NCBI RefSeq assembly: GCF_000192745.1
Contig: NC_015259.1
Span: 4,107,001 to 4,171,000 of the forward strand
Source of the DNA: Polymorphum gilvum SL003B-26A1
GTDB lineage: Bacteria; Pseudomonadota; Alphaproteobacteria; Rhizobiales; Stappiaceae
Reading direction: 5' to 3'
DNA: 64,000 nt
Under the pieces are notes generated by a model, which was not told where the DNA came from, searched no databases, and saw only the letters and a list, made by a program, of their open reading frames with translations. Shown here one piece after another: positions 52,831 to 61,378 of the stretch (position 1 is the stretch's first letter; every line of letters begins with the position of its first letter). Made by a program: the position numbers and the translations under genes.

Positions 52831-53688
52831 TTATCCTCCGCCGGCCGGGACCGGCGGAGGGCTTGTCGTCGCCCAGCGGGGGCCGTCTTGTTCGCGCACC
52901 CGCCGCATGGACATCTCGAAGTGGTAGAGGTCGGGCCGGTACAGGACCCGGATGTATTCGACCGGCCGGCCGCTGCGGTCGCGTACCACGCGGCGCACCT
53001 CGATCAGCGGCGCGCCGGCGTGAATCGACAGCGCGCCGGCGACCTCCGCGTCGGCCAGCGTCGCCGATATGGTCTGGCGCGCCGAGGCGACGTCGACGCC
53101 GGCCATCTCCAGCAGGTGCAGCAGCGGCTTGACGTTGAGGTCGTCGCGGTCGAACTGCCGGCCGATGTCGGCCGGCACGTAGGTGACGAGGAAGGACATC
53201 GGCTCGCCGTCGAGGCGGCGCACGCGGACTGCGCGCTGCACGTCGGTGCCCGCATCGATCTCCAGCGCATGGGCGATGTCCTCGCTGGCCGGCACGTAGC
53301 CGAAATCGAGCACCTGCGCCTCGGTCGACAGGCCCATCAGCGAGATGTTCTCCAGCCAGCCCTCGATCGACGAGGTCACCGCAGGCGCCGGCGGGCGCTT
53401 GACCACGCGCGTGCCGCGGCCGCGCTCGCGGATCACCAGGCCCGCGTCGGCCAGTTCGTTGAGCGCGCGCTTGGCGGTGATGCGTGAGACGCCGAATTCG
53501 GTGGTCAGGTCCAGTTCGCTCGGCACCAGGTCGCCGGCAGACAGTTCGCCGCCGTAGATGCGGTTGCGCAGGATCAGGAAGATCTGATGGTACAGCGGCA
53601 CGCGGCCGGACGGATTGAGACGGCCGTGGGAGCGCGCCGCCTGCGCGTCGGCTTCCCGCTCCTGACCCGTATCTGCGTTCACGGCCAT
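52831..53688 (-). CDS. GntR-family regulator (HutC subfamily, UTRA domain)
   Basis: The 285-residue regulator has a GntR winged helix (PLYHQIFLILRNRIYGGELSAGDLVPSELDLTTEFGVSRITAKRALNELADAGLVIRERGRGTRVV in outline, about 31-96) and a UTRA ligand-binding domain ending VEYIRVLYRPDLYHFEM. It most likely represses the downstream operon and the divergent tautomerase gene until a pathway ligand binds. GGAGG directly abuts the ATG at 53688, so a GTG at 53682 with 6-base spacing may be the real start. Palindromes in the divergent promoter are candidate operators. Confidence 0.88.
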   Translation of the reverse strand: MAVNADTGQEREADAQAARSHGRLNPSGRVPLYHQIFLILRNRIYGGELSAGDLVPSELDLTTEFGVSRITAKRALNELADAGLVIRERGRGTRVVKRPPAPAVTSSIEGWLENISLMGLSTEAQVLDFGYVPASEDIAHALEIDAGTDVQRAVRVRRLDGEPMSFLVTYVPADIGRQFDRDDLNVKPLLHLLEMAGVDVASARQTISATLADAEVAGALSIHAGAPLIEVRRVVRDRSGRPVEYIRVLYRPDLYHFEMSMRRVREQDGPRWATTSPPPVPAGGG

Positions 53689-53720
53689 CCTCCGGGGCGT
53701 TGTGCCCGTTGTCTTTTTTG

Positions 53721-53776
53721 AATGGTATGTAATTATATCATTATGTCAATCTGAAATGATATAGACATAGACCATT
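53721..53776. promoter_or_regulatory. Divergent promoter with nested palindromes (GntR operator candidate)
   Basis: In an AT-rich 100-bp divergent region, inner arms ATATCATT (53735-53742) and AATGATAT (53755-53762) form a perfect inverted repeat. Outer arms AATGGTATGT (53721-53730) and ACATAGACCATT (53765-53776) match with a 2-base insertion. The symmetry between the GntR gene and the tautomerase gene suggests regulator binding. Confidence 0.6.
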
Positions 53777-53789
53777 TGGAGGAGTCGCC

Positions 53790-54347
53790 ATGCCGATCGT
53801 TCGCGTCACCGTCATCGAGGGCTATGAGGACGAGGTGCGCCAGCGCCTCGCCCGCGCCCTGACCCAGGCGGTGCGCTCGACCATCGCCGCGCCCATCGAC
53901 GCGATCACTGTCGCCATCGAGGAAGTGAAGCCCGCCAACTACATGCGCGGCGGCCGCACGCGCGTGCCGGGTCCGGCCCTGCCCGATCCGGCGGTGCTGG
54001 TGCGCGGTTTCCTGGAGGCGATGGAAGCGCGCGATCTGGCCCGCGCCTCCGGCTTCCTGGCGCCGGAATTCCGCATGACCTTTCCGGGCGGCGCCACGTT
54101 CTCGTCGCTGGAGGAACTGATCGCCTGGGCGAAACCGCGCTACCGCTTCGTGCGCAAGAGCTACGACCGGTTCGAAACGCTCGCCGGCGACAGCGGCAGC
54201 ACGGTCTACTGCTACGGAACCCTTGCCGGCGAATGGCCGGACGGAACGGCCTTCTCCGGCATCCGCTTCATCGACCGCTTCGAACTCAGGGACGGGCTGA
54301 TCGTCGGCCAGATGGTCTGGAACGACCTGGCCGAATCCGCCCGCTGA
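53790..54347 (+). CDS. 4-oxalocrotonate tautomerase-SnoaL/NTF2 fusion protein
   Basis: The 185-residue protein joins two small folds. Residues 1-60 are a 4-oxalocrotonate tautomerase-like unit: MPIVRVTVIEGYEDEVRQRL gives the amino-terminal Pro (after Met removal) that acts as catalytic base. Residues about 67-183 look like a SnoaL/NTF2-like alpha-beta barrel (VRGFLEAMEARDLARASGFLAPEFRMTFPG, then FIDRFELRDGLIVGQMVWND). GGAGGA precedes the ATG. It is divergent from the GntR regulator and its operon, so tautomerisation of a pathway intermediate is likely. I know of no named enzyme with this architecture. Confidence 0.78.
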   Translation: MPIVRVTVIEGYEDEVRQRLARALTQAVRSTIAAPIDAITVAIEEVKPANYMRGGRTRVPGPALPDPAVLVRGFLEAMEARDLARASGFLAPEFRMTFPGGATFSSLEELIAWAKPRYRFVRKSYDRFETLAGDSGSTVYCYGTLAGEWPDGTAFSGIRFIDRFELRDGLIVGQMVWNDLAESAR

Positions 54348-54362
54348 CGCCTCCTGCCGCCG

Positions 54363-54470
54363 CCGTCATGGCGCGGGCGCGGGCCGTCTCGAGCCATGCG
54401 CGACCGGCGGCTGTGGCCACGGCCATCCTTCGGGGCGCCCGTCGGCGCGGGCGCTCCGAGACGATGACGG
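54363..54470. repeat. Palindromic intergenic repeat (REP-like)
   Basis: Nested inverted arms are visible: CCGTCAT (54363-54369) with ATGACGG (54464-54470), and CGTCTCG (54385-54391) with CGAGACG (54457-54463); the interior also has GGGCGCCCG/CGGGCGCTCC. Such elements are scattered between genes in Hyphomicrobiales genomes. Part of it may act as a terminator for the tautomerase gene, but no U-tract follows. Confidence 0.6.
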
Positions 54471-54505
54471 AGCGGGGGCAAGCGTCCTCCGCCTCCGCAC
54501 TGCTA

Positions 54506-54611
54506 GAGCATATTCCGACCGGATCGAATCGATTCGGTCGATAAGAATATGCTCCAGTGGAGAAGCTGGAGCGATGTCTTTCCGGTCATGCGGTTCCACT
54601 TGACCGGAAAG
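54506..54611. repeat. Double-hairpin intergenic repeat
   Basis: Two palindromes lie in tandem: GAGCATATTC (54506-54515) with GAATATGCTC (54545-54554), and CTTTCCGGTC (54578-54587) with GACCGGAAAG (54602-54611). GCTAG flanks both ends. The element ends 5 bases before the aldehyde dehydrogenase stop and may form the shared 3' end of the two convergent genes. Similar AGAGCATATTC units occur widely in rhizobial intergenic DNA. Confidence 0.65.
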
Positions 54612-54616
54612 CGCTG

Positions 54617-56044
54617 CTAGCCGTGGGCGACCATGACGTGGCGCACGGCGGTATAGTCCTCCAGCGCGTAGAGCGACATGTCCTTGCCGTAGCCGGACTG
54701 CTTCAGGCCGCCGTGCGGCATCTCGTTGACCAGCATGAAGTGGGTGTTGATCCACGTGCAGCCGTAGCGCAGGCGTGCGGCGGTCGCCATGGCGCGCGAG
54801 ACGTCCTTCGTCCACACCGACGAGGCGAGGCCGTAGTCGGAATCGTTGGCCCAGGCGACCGCCTCGTCGACGTCCGAGAAGCGCGTCACCGACACGACCG
54901 GACCGAACACCTCGCGGCGGACGATCTCGTCGCTCTGCAGCGCGCCGGCGATCACCGTCGGCTGGAAGAAGAAGCCGTTGCCGTCGTGGGCCTTGCCGCC
55001 GGCGGTCGCCTCCATGTGGTTTTGCTGCAGCGCGCGCTCGACGAAGCTCGCCACCCGGTCGCGCTGGCGCTGCGAGATCAGCGGGCCGATCTCGTTCTCG
55101 CTATCGTCCTCGCGCGCAAACGCGATGGTCGAGACCGCCGAGGAGAGATCCGCGACCAGCTTTTCGTAGATCTTCGGCCCGGCGTAGATGCGGCAGGCGG
55201 CGGTGCAGTCCTGGCCGGCGTTGTAGTAGCCGAAGGCGCGCAGGCCGTTCACCACCGCATCGATGTCGGCGTCGTCGAACACGATCACCGGCGCCTTGCC
55301 GCCGAGTTCCAGATGCGTGCGCTTGACGCTCTTTGCCGCCGCCTGCAGCACCTTCTTGCCGGTCGCCACGTCGCCGGTGATCGACACCATGTTGACCTTC
55401 GGGTGGTTGATCAGCGCGTTGCCGACGCTCTCGCCGCGGCCGAGCACGACGTTGACGACGCCCTCGGGCAGCACGTCGGCCAGGATCCGCGCCATCTTGA
55501 GCGCGGTCAGCGGCGTCTGCTCGGACGGCTTGAACACGACCGTGTTGCCGCCGGCGATCGCCGGGGCGAGCTTCCAGGCCATCATCATGAGCGGATAGTT
55601 CCACGGCGCGATCGAGGCGACGATGCCGATCGGATCGCGCCGGATCATCGAGGTGAAGCCCTTCATGTACTCGCCGGCGGCGCTGCCGGGAATGCAGCGC
55701 ACGGCGCCCGCGAAGAAGCGGTAGCAGTCGATGATCGCCGGCAGTTCGTCGTTCTTCACCGCGTTGATCGGCTTGCCGCAGTTGAGCGCCTCCAGCGCCG
55801 CGAAGCCGTCGGCCTCCGCCTCGATGCGTTCGGCGATCTTCAGCAGGTAGCCGGAGCGCTCGGCCGGCGTCGTCTGCGACCAGGTCGCGAAGGCCCTGTC
55901 GGCGGCATCCACAGCACGGTCGATCTGCGCGGCGGAGGCCTCGGCCAGATTGAGCACGGCCGCGCCGGTCTTCGGATTGAGGATCGTCTCCTCGGTTTCC
56001 GTGCCGGCCTCGAAGGCGGAGCCGATGAGCATGTGCGTTTCCAT
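54617..56044 (-). CDS. patD: Gamma-aminobutyraldehyde dehydrogenase (PatD-like)
   Basis: The 475-residue NAD-dependent aldehyde dehydrogenase resembles E. coli PatD along its length. It shows [39 protein letters not shown] with the catalytic Glu, [15 protein letters not shown] with the nucleophilic Cys, and [22 protein letters not shown]. It oxidises 4-aminobutyraldehyde from putrescine to GABA. It follows putrescine-type ABC genes in the same order as E. coli ydcSTUV-patD, which supports the call. GGGAGG precedes the ATG. Confidence 0.9.
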   Translation of the reverse strand: METHMLIGSAFEAGTETEETILNPKTGAAVLNLAEASAAQIDRAVDAADRAFATWSQTTPAERSGYLLKIAERIEAEADGFAALEALNCGKPINAVKNDELPAIIDCYRFFAGAVRCIPGSAAGEYMKGFTSMIRRDPIGIVASIAPWNYPLMMMAWKLAPAIAGGNTVVFKPSEQTPLTALKMARILADVLPEGVVNVVLGRGESVGNALINHPKVNMVSITGDVATGKKVLQAAAKSVKRTHLELGGKAPVIVFDDADIDAVVNGLRAFGYYNAGQDCTAACRIYAGPKIYEKLVADLSSAVSTIAFAREDDSENEIGPLISQRQRDRVASFVERALQQNHMEATAGGKAHDGNGFFFQPTVIAGALQSDEIVRREVFGPVVSVTRFSDVDEAVAWANDSDYGLASSVWTKDVSRAMATAARLRYGCTWINTHFMLVNEMPHGGLKQSGYGKDMSLYALEDYTAVRHVMVAHG

Positions 56045-56064
56045 GGGGAACCTCCCTCTCAGGG

Positions 56065-56886
56065 TCATTTGCCGTGTCCGGCGATCCGGTCGCCGTCGCG
56101 GGTCAGGTAGTAGGCGGCCAGGATGGGCAGGAACGTGACGATCACGACGACCATGGCGACCACGTTGGTAACCGGCCTCTGGCGCGGGCGGACCAGTTCC
56201 TCCAGCATCCAGATCGGCAGGGTCGCCTGCTGGCCCGCGGTGAAGGTGGTGACGATCACCTCGTCGAAGGACAGGGCGAAGGCAAGCATGCCGCCGGCGA
56301 GCAGCGCCGTGCCGATGTTGGGCAGGATCACGTGCCGCAGGGTCTGGAAGCCGTTGGCGCCGAGGTCCATCGAGGCCTCGATCAGCGACCCCGACGTGCG
56401 CCGGAAGCGGGCGACGGCATTGTTGTAGACGACCACGACGCAGAACGTGGCGTGGCCCAGCACGATGGTCCAGAACGAGAACGGGATCTCGGCCAGGCTG
56501 AAGGCCGAGCGCAGCGCAATGCCGGTGATGATGCCCGGCAGGGCGATCGGCAGGATCACCAGCAGCGAGATGGTCTCGCGGCCGAAGAACTTCGTACGCG
56601 CCACCGCCGCCGCGCACAGGGACCCGAGCACCAGGGCGATCGCGGTCGAGGTCGTCGCGACGCGCACCGACAGGCCGAGTGCCTCCCACACGTCCGGCCG
56701 GTTCCAGGTCACCGCCAGCCATTTCGCGGTGAAGTCCGGTGGCGGCCACTGATAGCTCTTTTCCTCCGTGGTGAAGGCATAGACGAAGATCAGCAGGATC
56801 GGCAGGTGCAGGAACAGGAGCCCCGCCGCGGCGGCGATCTTCAGCGCCAGCGGCGCGCGGCTGGACTTGTCATGGCTAGCGCTCAT
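56065..56886 (-). CDS. ydcV: Putrescine/spermidine-type ABC permease (YdcV/PotC-like)
   Basis: The 273-residue membrane protein has about six helices, with [46 protein letters not shown] and the coupling loop [33 protein letters not shown]. The frame is open further upstream, but that part is the intergenic repeat in translation; the ATG at 56886 follows GGAGGG. A repeat element of about 100 bp separates it from the other permease gene. Confidence 0.88.
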   Translation of the reverse strand: MSASHDKSSRAPLALKIAAAAGLLFLHLPILLIFVYAFTTEEKSYQWPPPDFTAKWLAVTWNRPDVWEALGLSVRVATTSTAIALVLGSLCAAAVARTKFFGRETISLLVILPIALPGIITGIALRSAFSLAEIPFSFWTIVLGHATFCVVVVYNNAVARFRRTSGSLIEASMDLGANGFQTLRHVILPNIGTALLAGGMLAFALSFDEVIVTTFTAGQQATLPIWMLEELVRPRQRPVTNVVAMVVVIVTFLPILAAYYLTRDGDRIAGHGK

Positions 56887-56937
56887 AGTAGCGCCCTCCG
56901 CACGGCGGGCGCCGCCGCCGTCGCTTTCTTCTCCGTC

Positions 56938-57037
56938 GTCATCCCGGTCGTAGTGCAGCGGAGAGCCGGGATCGGGGAGCCGCAAACGACGTTCGGGCTC
57001 GCCGGTCCCGGATCAGCCTGCGGCTGTCCGGGATGAC
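56938..57037. repeat. Palindromic repeat inside the polyamine transporter operon
   Basis: Outer arms GTCATCCCGG (56938-56947) and CCGGGATGAC (57028-57037) are perfectly complementary; the interior also carries GGGATCGGG/CCCGGATC-type complementary parts. It occupies nearly the whole gap between the two permease genes. Elements with CGTCATCCCGG ends are common dispersed repeats in this bacterial order. Confidence 0.7.
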
Positions 57038-57072
57038 GATGGTGAGGGGGTCGGATGCGGATGGCTTCAACC

Positions 57073-58023
57073 TCAAAGGGCATTGAAGGCCCCCATGCGC
57101 TTGGCGCCCCACAGGTAGAAGCCCATGATGATGATCGGGACGACGGTGAAGGCGGCGGCGAGCGGGATGTTGCCGGCGATGCCCTGGTGGGCGTAGACGG
57201 CCTGGCCGATGAACAGGCGCGACGAGCCGACGATCTGTGGGATGATGTAGTCGCCGAGCGTCAGCGAGAAGGTGAAGATCGAGCCGGCGACCACGCCCGG
57301 CAGGGCGAGCGGCAGGATCACGTGGCGAAAGGTCTGGCGCGGAGCCCCGCCGAGGTCGGCCGAGGCTTCGATCAGGCTCCCGGGAACCCGTTCCAGCGAC
57401 GCCTGGATGGGCAGGATCATGAACGGCAGCCAGACGTAGAGGAACACCAGGAAGGTGCCGGTGTAGCTGACCGACAGCGAGTTGCCGCCGATCAGCGGCA
57501 GCGCCAGCCAGGCCTCCAGCAGCCACGTCAGGTGCAGCTTGGCGAAGATCCAGTTGAGGATGCCCTCCTTGGCCAGGATCAGCTTCCAGGCGTAGACCTT
57601 GACCAGATAGCTCGACCACAGCGGCAGCATGACGCCGAGATAGAACAGCGCCTTCCAGCGCCCGGTGGCGTAGCGGGCGGCGTAATAGGCGATCGGGAAG
57701 GCGACCACCGCGGCGGCGAGCGTCACGACCGCCGCCATCAGCACGGTGCGCACGATGATGTCGAGATTGGCCGGATGCAGCAGCTCGCCATAGGTCTTCA
57801 GGGTGAATTCGTACTGGATCAGGCCCGAGAATTCGTCGATCGAGAAGAAGCTCTGCGCCAGCAGCGCGAACAGCGAGCCGAGATAGATGATGCCGAGCCA
57901 CAGCACTGGCGGCAGCAGCAGCGTCAGCAGCAGCAGCGTCGGCCGGCGCCAGAACGCGTCGGAAGCTGCAGCGGCGAGGCCGGCGCGGCGCGGCAGGATG
58001 GCGGCAGCGTCGGCGGCGGTCAT
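57073..58023 (-). CDS. ydcU: Putrescine/spermidine-type ABC permease (YdcU/PotB-like)
   Basis: The 316-residue membrane protein has a first helix LLLLTLLLPPVLWLGIIYLGSLFALL, the segment MLPLWSSYLVKVYAWKLIL, and the coupling loop SLIEASADLGGAPRQTFRHVILPLALPGVV. It overlaps the ATPase gene upstream by ATGA. It forms the channel with the YdcV-like permease. Confidence 0.88.
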   Translation of the reverse strand: MTAADAAAILPRRAGLAAAASDAFWRRPTLLLLTLLLPPVLWLGIIYLGSLFALLAQSFFSIDEFSGLIQYEFTLKTYGELLHPANLDIIVRTVLMAAVVTLAAAVVAFPIAYYAARYATGRWKALFYLGVMLPLWSSYLVKVYAWKLILAKEGILNWIFAKLHLTWLLEAWLALPLIGGNSLSVSYTGTFLVFLYVWLPFMILPIQASLERVPGSLIEASADLGGAPRQTFRHVILPLALPGVVAGSIFTFSLTLGDYIIPQIVGSSRLFIGQAVYAHQGIAGNIPLAAAFTVVPIIIMGFYLWGAKRMGAFNAL

Positions 58024-59009
58024 TCCTCCGCCTCCATCGGATGCAGGTCGTCCGGGTTCCAGCCGATGCGGACGATGCCACCCTCCTCGGGCAGCGGCTG
58101 GCCGGCCGGCACGATGGCGGTCAGGCGCTGATCGCCCGCCTGCAGCACCAGACGCGTCGAGGCTCCCAGGAATCCGGCGGAGATCAGGCGGGTTTCAAGC
58201 GCTTCTCCGGCGCCTATCCGGACCTTTTCCGGACGCAGGCTAGCCCAGGCCGGCGGCAGGCCGAGGCTCTCAAGGAAGGTGGGGGACAGGACGTTGGAAG
58301 AGCCAACGAAATCAGCGACGAAGCGGGTCTTCGGGCGTTGATAGATCTCCTGCGGCGTGCCCACCTGCATGATCCGGCCATGGTTGAAGACGGCGATGCG
58401 GTCGGCCATCGACAGCGCCTCGCCCTGGTCGTGGGTGACGAAGACGAAGGTGATTTTCAGTGTCTTTTGAAGGGCTTTGAGCTCTTCCTGCATCTGCTCG
58501 CGCAGCTTCAGGTCGAGCGCGCCGAGCGGTTCGTCGAGAAGCAGCACCCTGGGCTTGTTGACCAGTGCCCGAGCCAGCGCCACGCGCTGCCTCTGTCCTC
58601 CGGACAACGCGCTCGGGCGACGCTCGCCGTAGCCGGGAAGGCGAACCAGTTCAAGGGCTTGCTCGGCGGCCGCGTGACGCTCACGCTTCGCAATCCCCCG
58701 GATCATCAGCCCGTAGGCGACGTTGTCGCGCACGTTCATGTGCGGGAAAAGGGCATAGTCCTGGAACACCGTATTGACGTTGCGCCGGTACGGCGGCACG
58801 CCCTCGGCGGTCTCACCGAAGATTTCGATATGGCCCGACGTCGGCTGCTCGAAACCGGCGATCAGCCGCAGGCTGGTCGTCTTGCCCGAGCCGGACGGGC
58901 CGAGCATGGCAAAGAATTCGCCCTCCTCGATGTCCAGATCGATCCCGTCGACGGCCTTGACGGAGCCGTAGTGCCTTGAAACTTTTGAGAAACTTACTGC
59001 AGATCGCAT
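58020..59009 (-). CDS. ydcT: Putrescine/spermidine-type ABC ATPase (YdcT/PotA-like)
   Basis: The 329-residue ATPase has Walker A GPSGSGKTT, VNTVFQDYALFPHMNV, signature LSGGQRQRVALARALV, Walker B LLLDEPLGALDLKLRE and VTHDQGEAL. A TOBE domain follows (about 240-325; SLRPEKVRIG, then DDLHPME). It powers the polyamine importer. Confidence 0.92.
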   Translation of the reverse strand: MRSAVSFSKVSRHYGSVKAVDGIDLDIEEGEFFAMLGPSGSGKTTSLRLIAGFEQPTSGHIEIFGETAEGVPPYRRNVNTVFQDYALFPHMNVRDNVAYGLMIRGIAKRERHAAAEQALELVRLPGYGERRPSALSGGQRQRVALARALVNKPRVLLLDEPLGALDLKLREQMQEELKALQKTLKITFVFVTHDQGEALSMADRIAVFNHGRIMQVGTPQEIYQRPKTRFVADFVGSSNVLSPTFLESLGLPPAWASLRPEKVRIGAGEALETRLISAGFLGASTRLVLQAGDQRLTAIVPAGQPLPEEGGIVRIGWNPDDLHPMEAEE

Positions 59010-59078
59010 GCCTGGCTCTTCCCGCGCCCGCCGCCGCGGCAGCGGGCGCAGTGTCAGTGTGCCGATCGGAGACGGACC

Positions 59079-60239
59079 TCAGCGGCCGCCGATGACGCCG
59101 ATGTAGTCGGACACCCAGCGGTAATAGGGTACGCAGGTGCCCTGGCTCTCGCACTTCGACACCGGCGTGGTCCAGAACTTGATCTTCTCGAAGTCGTCCA
59201 TGCCGTTTCTGGTGCAGCCCTCGGCCGTCTGCATGCCGCGCCCATCCGTGCAGGCGGCCGGAACGCTCGGGTTGGCGCCGAACCAGACCGACAGGTCGCT
59301 CTGCAGGTTGGACGACAGCGTGTGCTCCATCCACAGATAGGCGCAGGTCGGGTTGGCCGCCTCCGCATGCATCATGGTGGTGTCGGCCCAGCCGGTCGCG
59401 CCCTCCTCGGGAATCGTCGAGGCGATCGGCAACTTCTCGGCCTGCAGCAGGTTGACCTGGAACGGCCAGGACCCGGAGGCGACCACGCCTTCGTTCTTGA
59501 AGTCGTCGATCTGGATGAAGGCGTCGTGCCAGTAGCGCGACACCAGTTCGCGCTGCTGACGCAAGAGGTCGAGTGCGGCCTTGTACTGGTCCTCGTTGAG
59601 CTCGTAGGGGCTCTTGATGCCGAGTTCCGGCTTGTGCGCCATCAGGTAGTTGGCGGCATCCGCGATGTGGATCGGACCGTCATACGCCTGAACGCGGCCC
59701 TTGTTCGACTTGCCGTCGTCGAGGGTCATCTCCTCGAACACCACCTTCCAGCTCTTGGGCGCTTCCTTGAAGGCGTTGGTGTTGTACATGAGGACGTTCG
59801 GCCCCCACATGTAGGGTACGCCGTAGTGGACGCCGTCGACCGTGTGCCAGGGGGCGCTCTTCAGACGATCGTCGACATCCTTCCAGCTCGGCACCAGATC
59901 GACGTTGACCGGCTGGACGCGCTTGCCCGCGATCAGGCGCAGCGAGGCATCCCCGGAGGCGGTGACCAGATCGAAGCCGCCCTCGTTCATGAGGGCCACC
60001 ATTTCGTCCGATGTGTTGGCGGTCTTGACCTGAACCTTGCAACCGCTCGCTGCCTCGAACGTGGTGACCCAGTCGAAGTTCTTGTCGGTCTCGCCCCGCT
60101 CGATGTAGCCCGGCCAGGCGACGATGTTGACCTGACCTTCGGGCGTCCCCAGCTCCTTGAGCATCTCGGCCGAGACGGCCGAAGCGGTCTGGGTCAGCGT
60201 CAGGGCCAGGACGGAGCAGCAGGTGAAGAGTGTTCTCAT
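59079..60239 (-). CDS. ydcS: Putrescine/spermidine-type substrate-binding protein (YdcS/PotD-like)
   Basis: The 386-residue periplasmic protein has a signal peptide (LFTCCSVLALTLTQTASAVSA) and family traits VNIVAWPGYIERGETDKNFDW, EAASGCKVQVKTANTSDEM, YGVPYMWGPNVLMYNTNAF and WMEHTLSSNLQSDLSVWFGANP. GGGAGG lies 8 bases before the chosen ATG; an upstream extension of 24 residues lacks a signal sequence start. It leads the putrescine operon that ends in patD. E. coli YdcS has also been linked to polyhydroxybutyrate. Confidence 0.9.
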   Translation of the reverse strand: MRTLFTCCSVLALTLTQTASAVSAEMLKELGTPEGQVNIVAWPGYIERGETDKNFDWVTTFEAASGCKVQVKTANTSDEMVALMNEGGFDLVTASGDASLRLIAGKRVQPVNVDLVPSWKDVDDRLKSAPWHTVDGVHYGVPYMWGPNVLMYNTNAFKEAPKSWKVVFEEMTLDDGKSNKGRVQAYDGPIHIADAANYLMAHKPELGIKSPYELNEDQYKAALDLLRQQRELVSRYWHDAFIQIDDFKNEGVVASGSWPFQVNLLQAEKLPIASTIPEEGATGWADTTMMHAEAANPTCAYLWMEHTLSSNLQSDLSVWFGANPSVPAACTDGRGMQTAEGCTRNGMDDFEKIKFWTTPVSKCESQGTCVPYYRWVSDYIGVIGGR

Positions 60240-60368
60240 TTTTGCAACCTCCCCTCTGATGGAGTGCGTGAATACTGCTGATGGAACTTCCGACCGGCAG
60301 CTTGCGCGCAACCGGGTAGCGTTCGCAATTTCATTAATCAGAAAACAGATATCGGAATAACCGATACT

Positions 60369-61277
60369 TCAACGGTTGCGCAGCATCCTCTGCGCCTTCG
60401 CCACATTGATGAAATTGACGGTGGTTTCCTTGGGAGCCGATCCCCGGCGCCAGACGATGCCGACCTGGACCACTGGCAACGTGCCGGACACGTCGCGGGA
60501 TTCGATCCGGTCGCCTTCGAGCGACCAGGGCCGATAGACCAGATCCGGCAGGATGGCGACCCCCGCGCCTGTCGCCACAAGGCTGCGCACCGCCTCGACT
60601 GAGCGAGTGCGGAACGCCACAGGCGGTCTGGATCCCAGCGCGCCGAGAAGCTTCCCGGTCGCCTCCTCGATCTCGTCCAGGGTCAGCATGATCAGCGGCT
60701 CGCCGGCAATGTCGGCCAGCGCGATGCTGTCGGCCTTTTCCAGCCGGTGGCCGAGCGGCAACCACAGCCGGTAGGGGGAAACCTCGAGAATCTCGGCCTG
60801 CAACGCCATGCGGTCGCGCAGGTTGGAGACGACCATGACGGCCACATCCAGCTCGCCGCCGATCAGCAGATGCTCCAGATAATCGCCGTTGTCCTCGCTG
60901 GCGGTCACCTCGACGGCCGGATAGGCGCGCCGGAACCGCGCCAGGATGTCGGAAAGAACGTAACCTGCGACCAGCGAGGTCACGCCGAGGTTGAGACGCC
61001 CGCCGACCGCGCTCGGCACGTCGGAAAAGGCGCGGCGCGCGTCCGAAACGCTGGCGAGAATTTCTGTGGCGTGACGGAGGAACTGATGACCCTTGTGGGT
61101 GATGGTCAGGCCGCGCGAATGGCGCTCGAACAGCGCCACGCCGAGATCGGACTCCAGGTCCTTGATCGCCTCGGTGACGGAAGACTGGGAGATCGAAAAC
61201 GACTGCGCCGCCCCCGACACCGATCCTTTCTCGGCGGCGGCGACGAAATATTGAAGCTGGCGGATGGTGAAGGACAT
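60369..61277 (-). CDS. LysR-type transcriptional regulator
   Basis: The 302-residue regulator has the LysR helix-turn-helix (MSFTIRQLQYFVAAAEKGSV, then AAQSFSISQSSVTEAIKDLESDLGVALFERH) and a periplasmic-binding-like effector domain (LNLGVTSLVAGYVLSDILARFRR). It lies 129 bases upstream of the YdcS-like gene on the same strand, so control of the putrescine operon is plausible but not shown; LysR genes are more often divergent from their targets. The frame extends upstream to 61328, but MSFTIRQL is the family start. Confidence 0.88.
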   Translation of the reverse strand: MSFTIRQLQYFVAAAEKGSVSGAAQSFSISQSSVTEAIKDLESDLGVALFERHSRGLTITHKGHQFLRHATEILASVSDARRAFSDVPSAVGGRLNLGVTSLVAGYVLSDILARFRRAYPAVEVTASEDNGDYLEHLLIGGELDVAVMVVSNLRDRMALQAEILEVSPYRLWLPLGHRLEKADSIALADIAGEPLIMLTLDEIEEATGKLLGALGSRPPVAFRTRSVEAVRSLVATGAGVAILPDLVYRPWSLEGDRIESRDVSGTLPVVQVGIVWRRGSAPKETTVNFINVAKAQRMLRNR

Positions 61278-61378
61278 GCTCGGCGCGCACCGGATCGGCA
61301 GGAACGCAGCACTCAGCTGCGCGGCCATAGTGCCACCGCCAGGACGCCAAGGCTATCGCATCGCGACGACGTTCCGGA

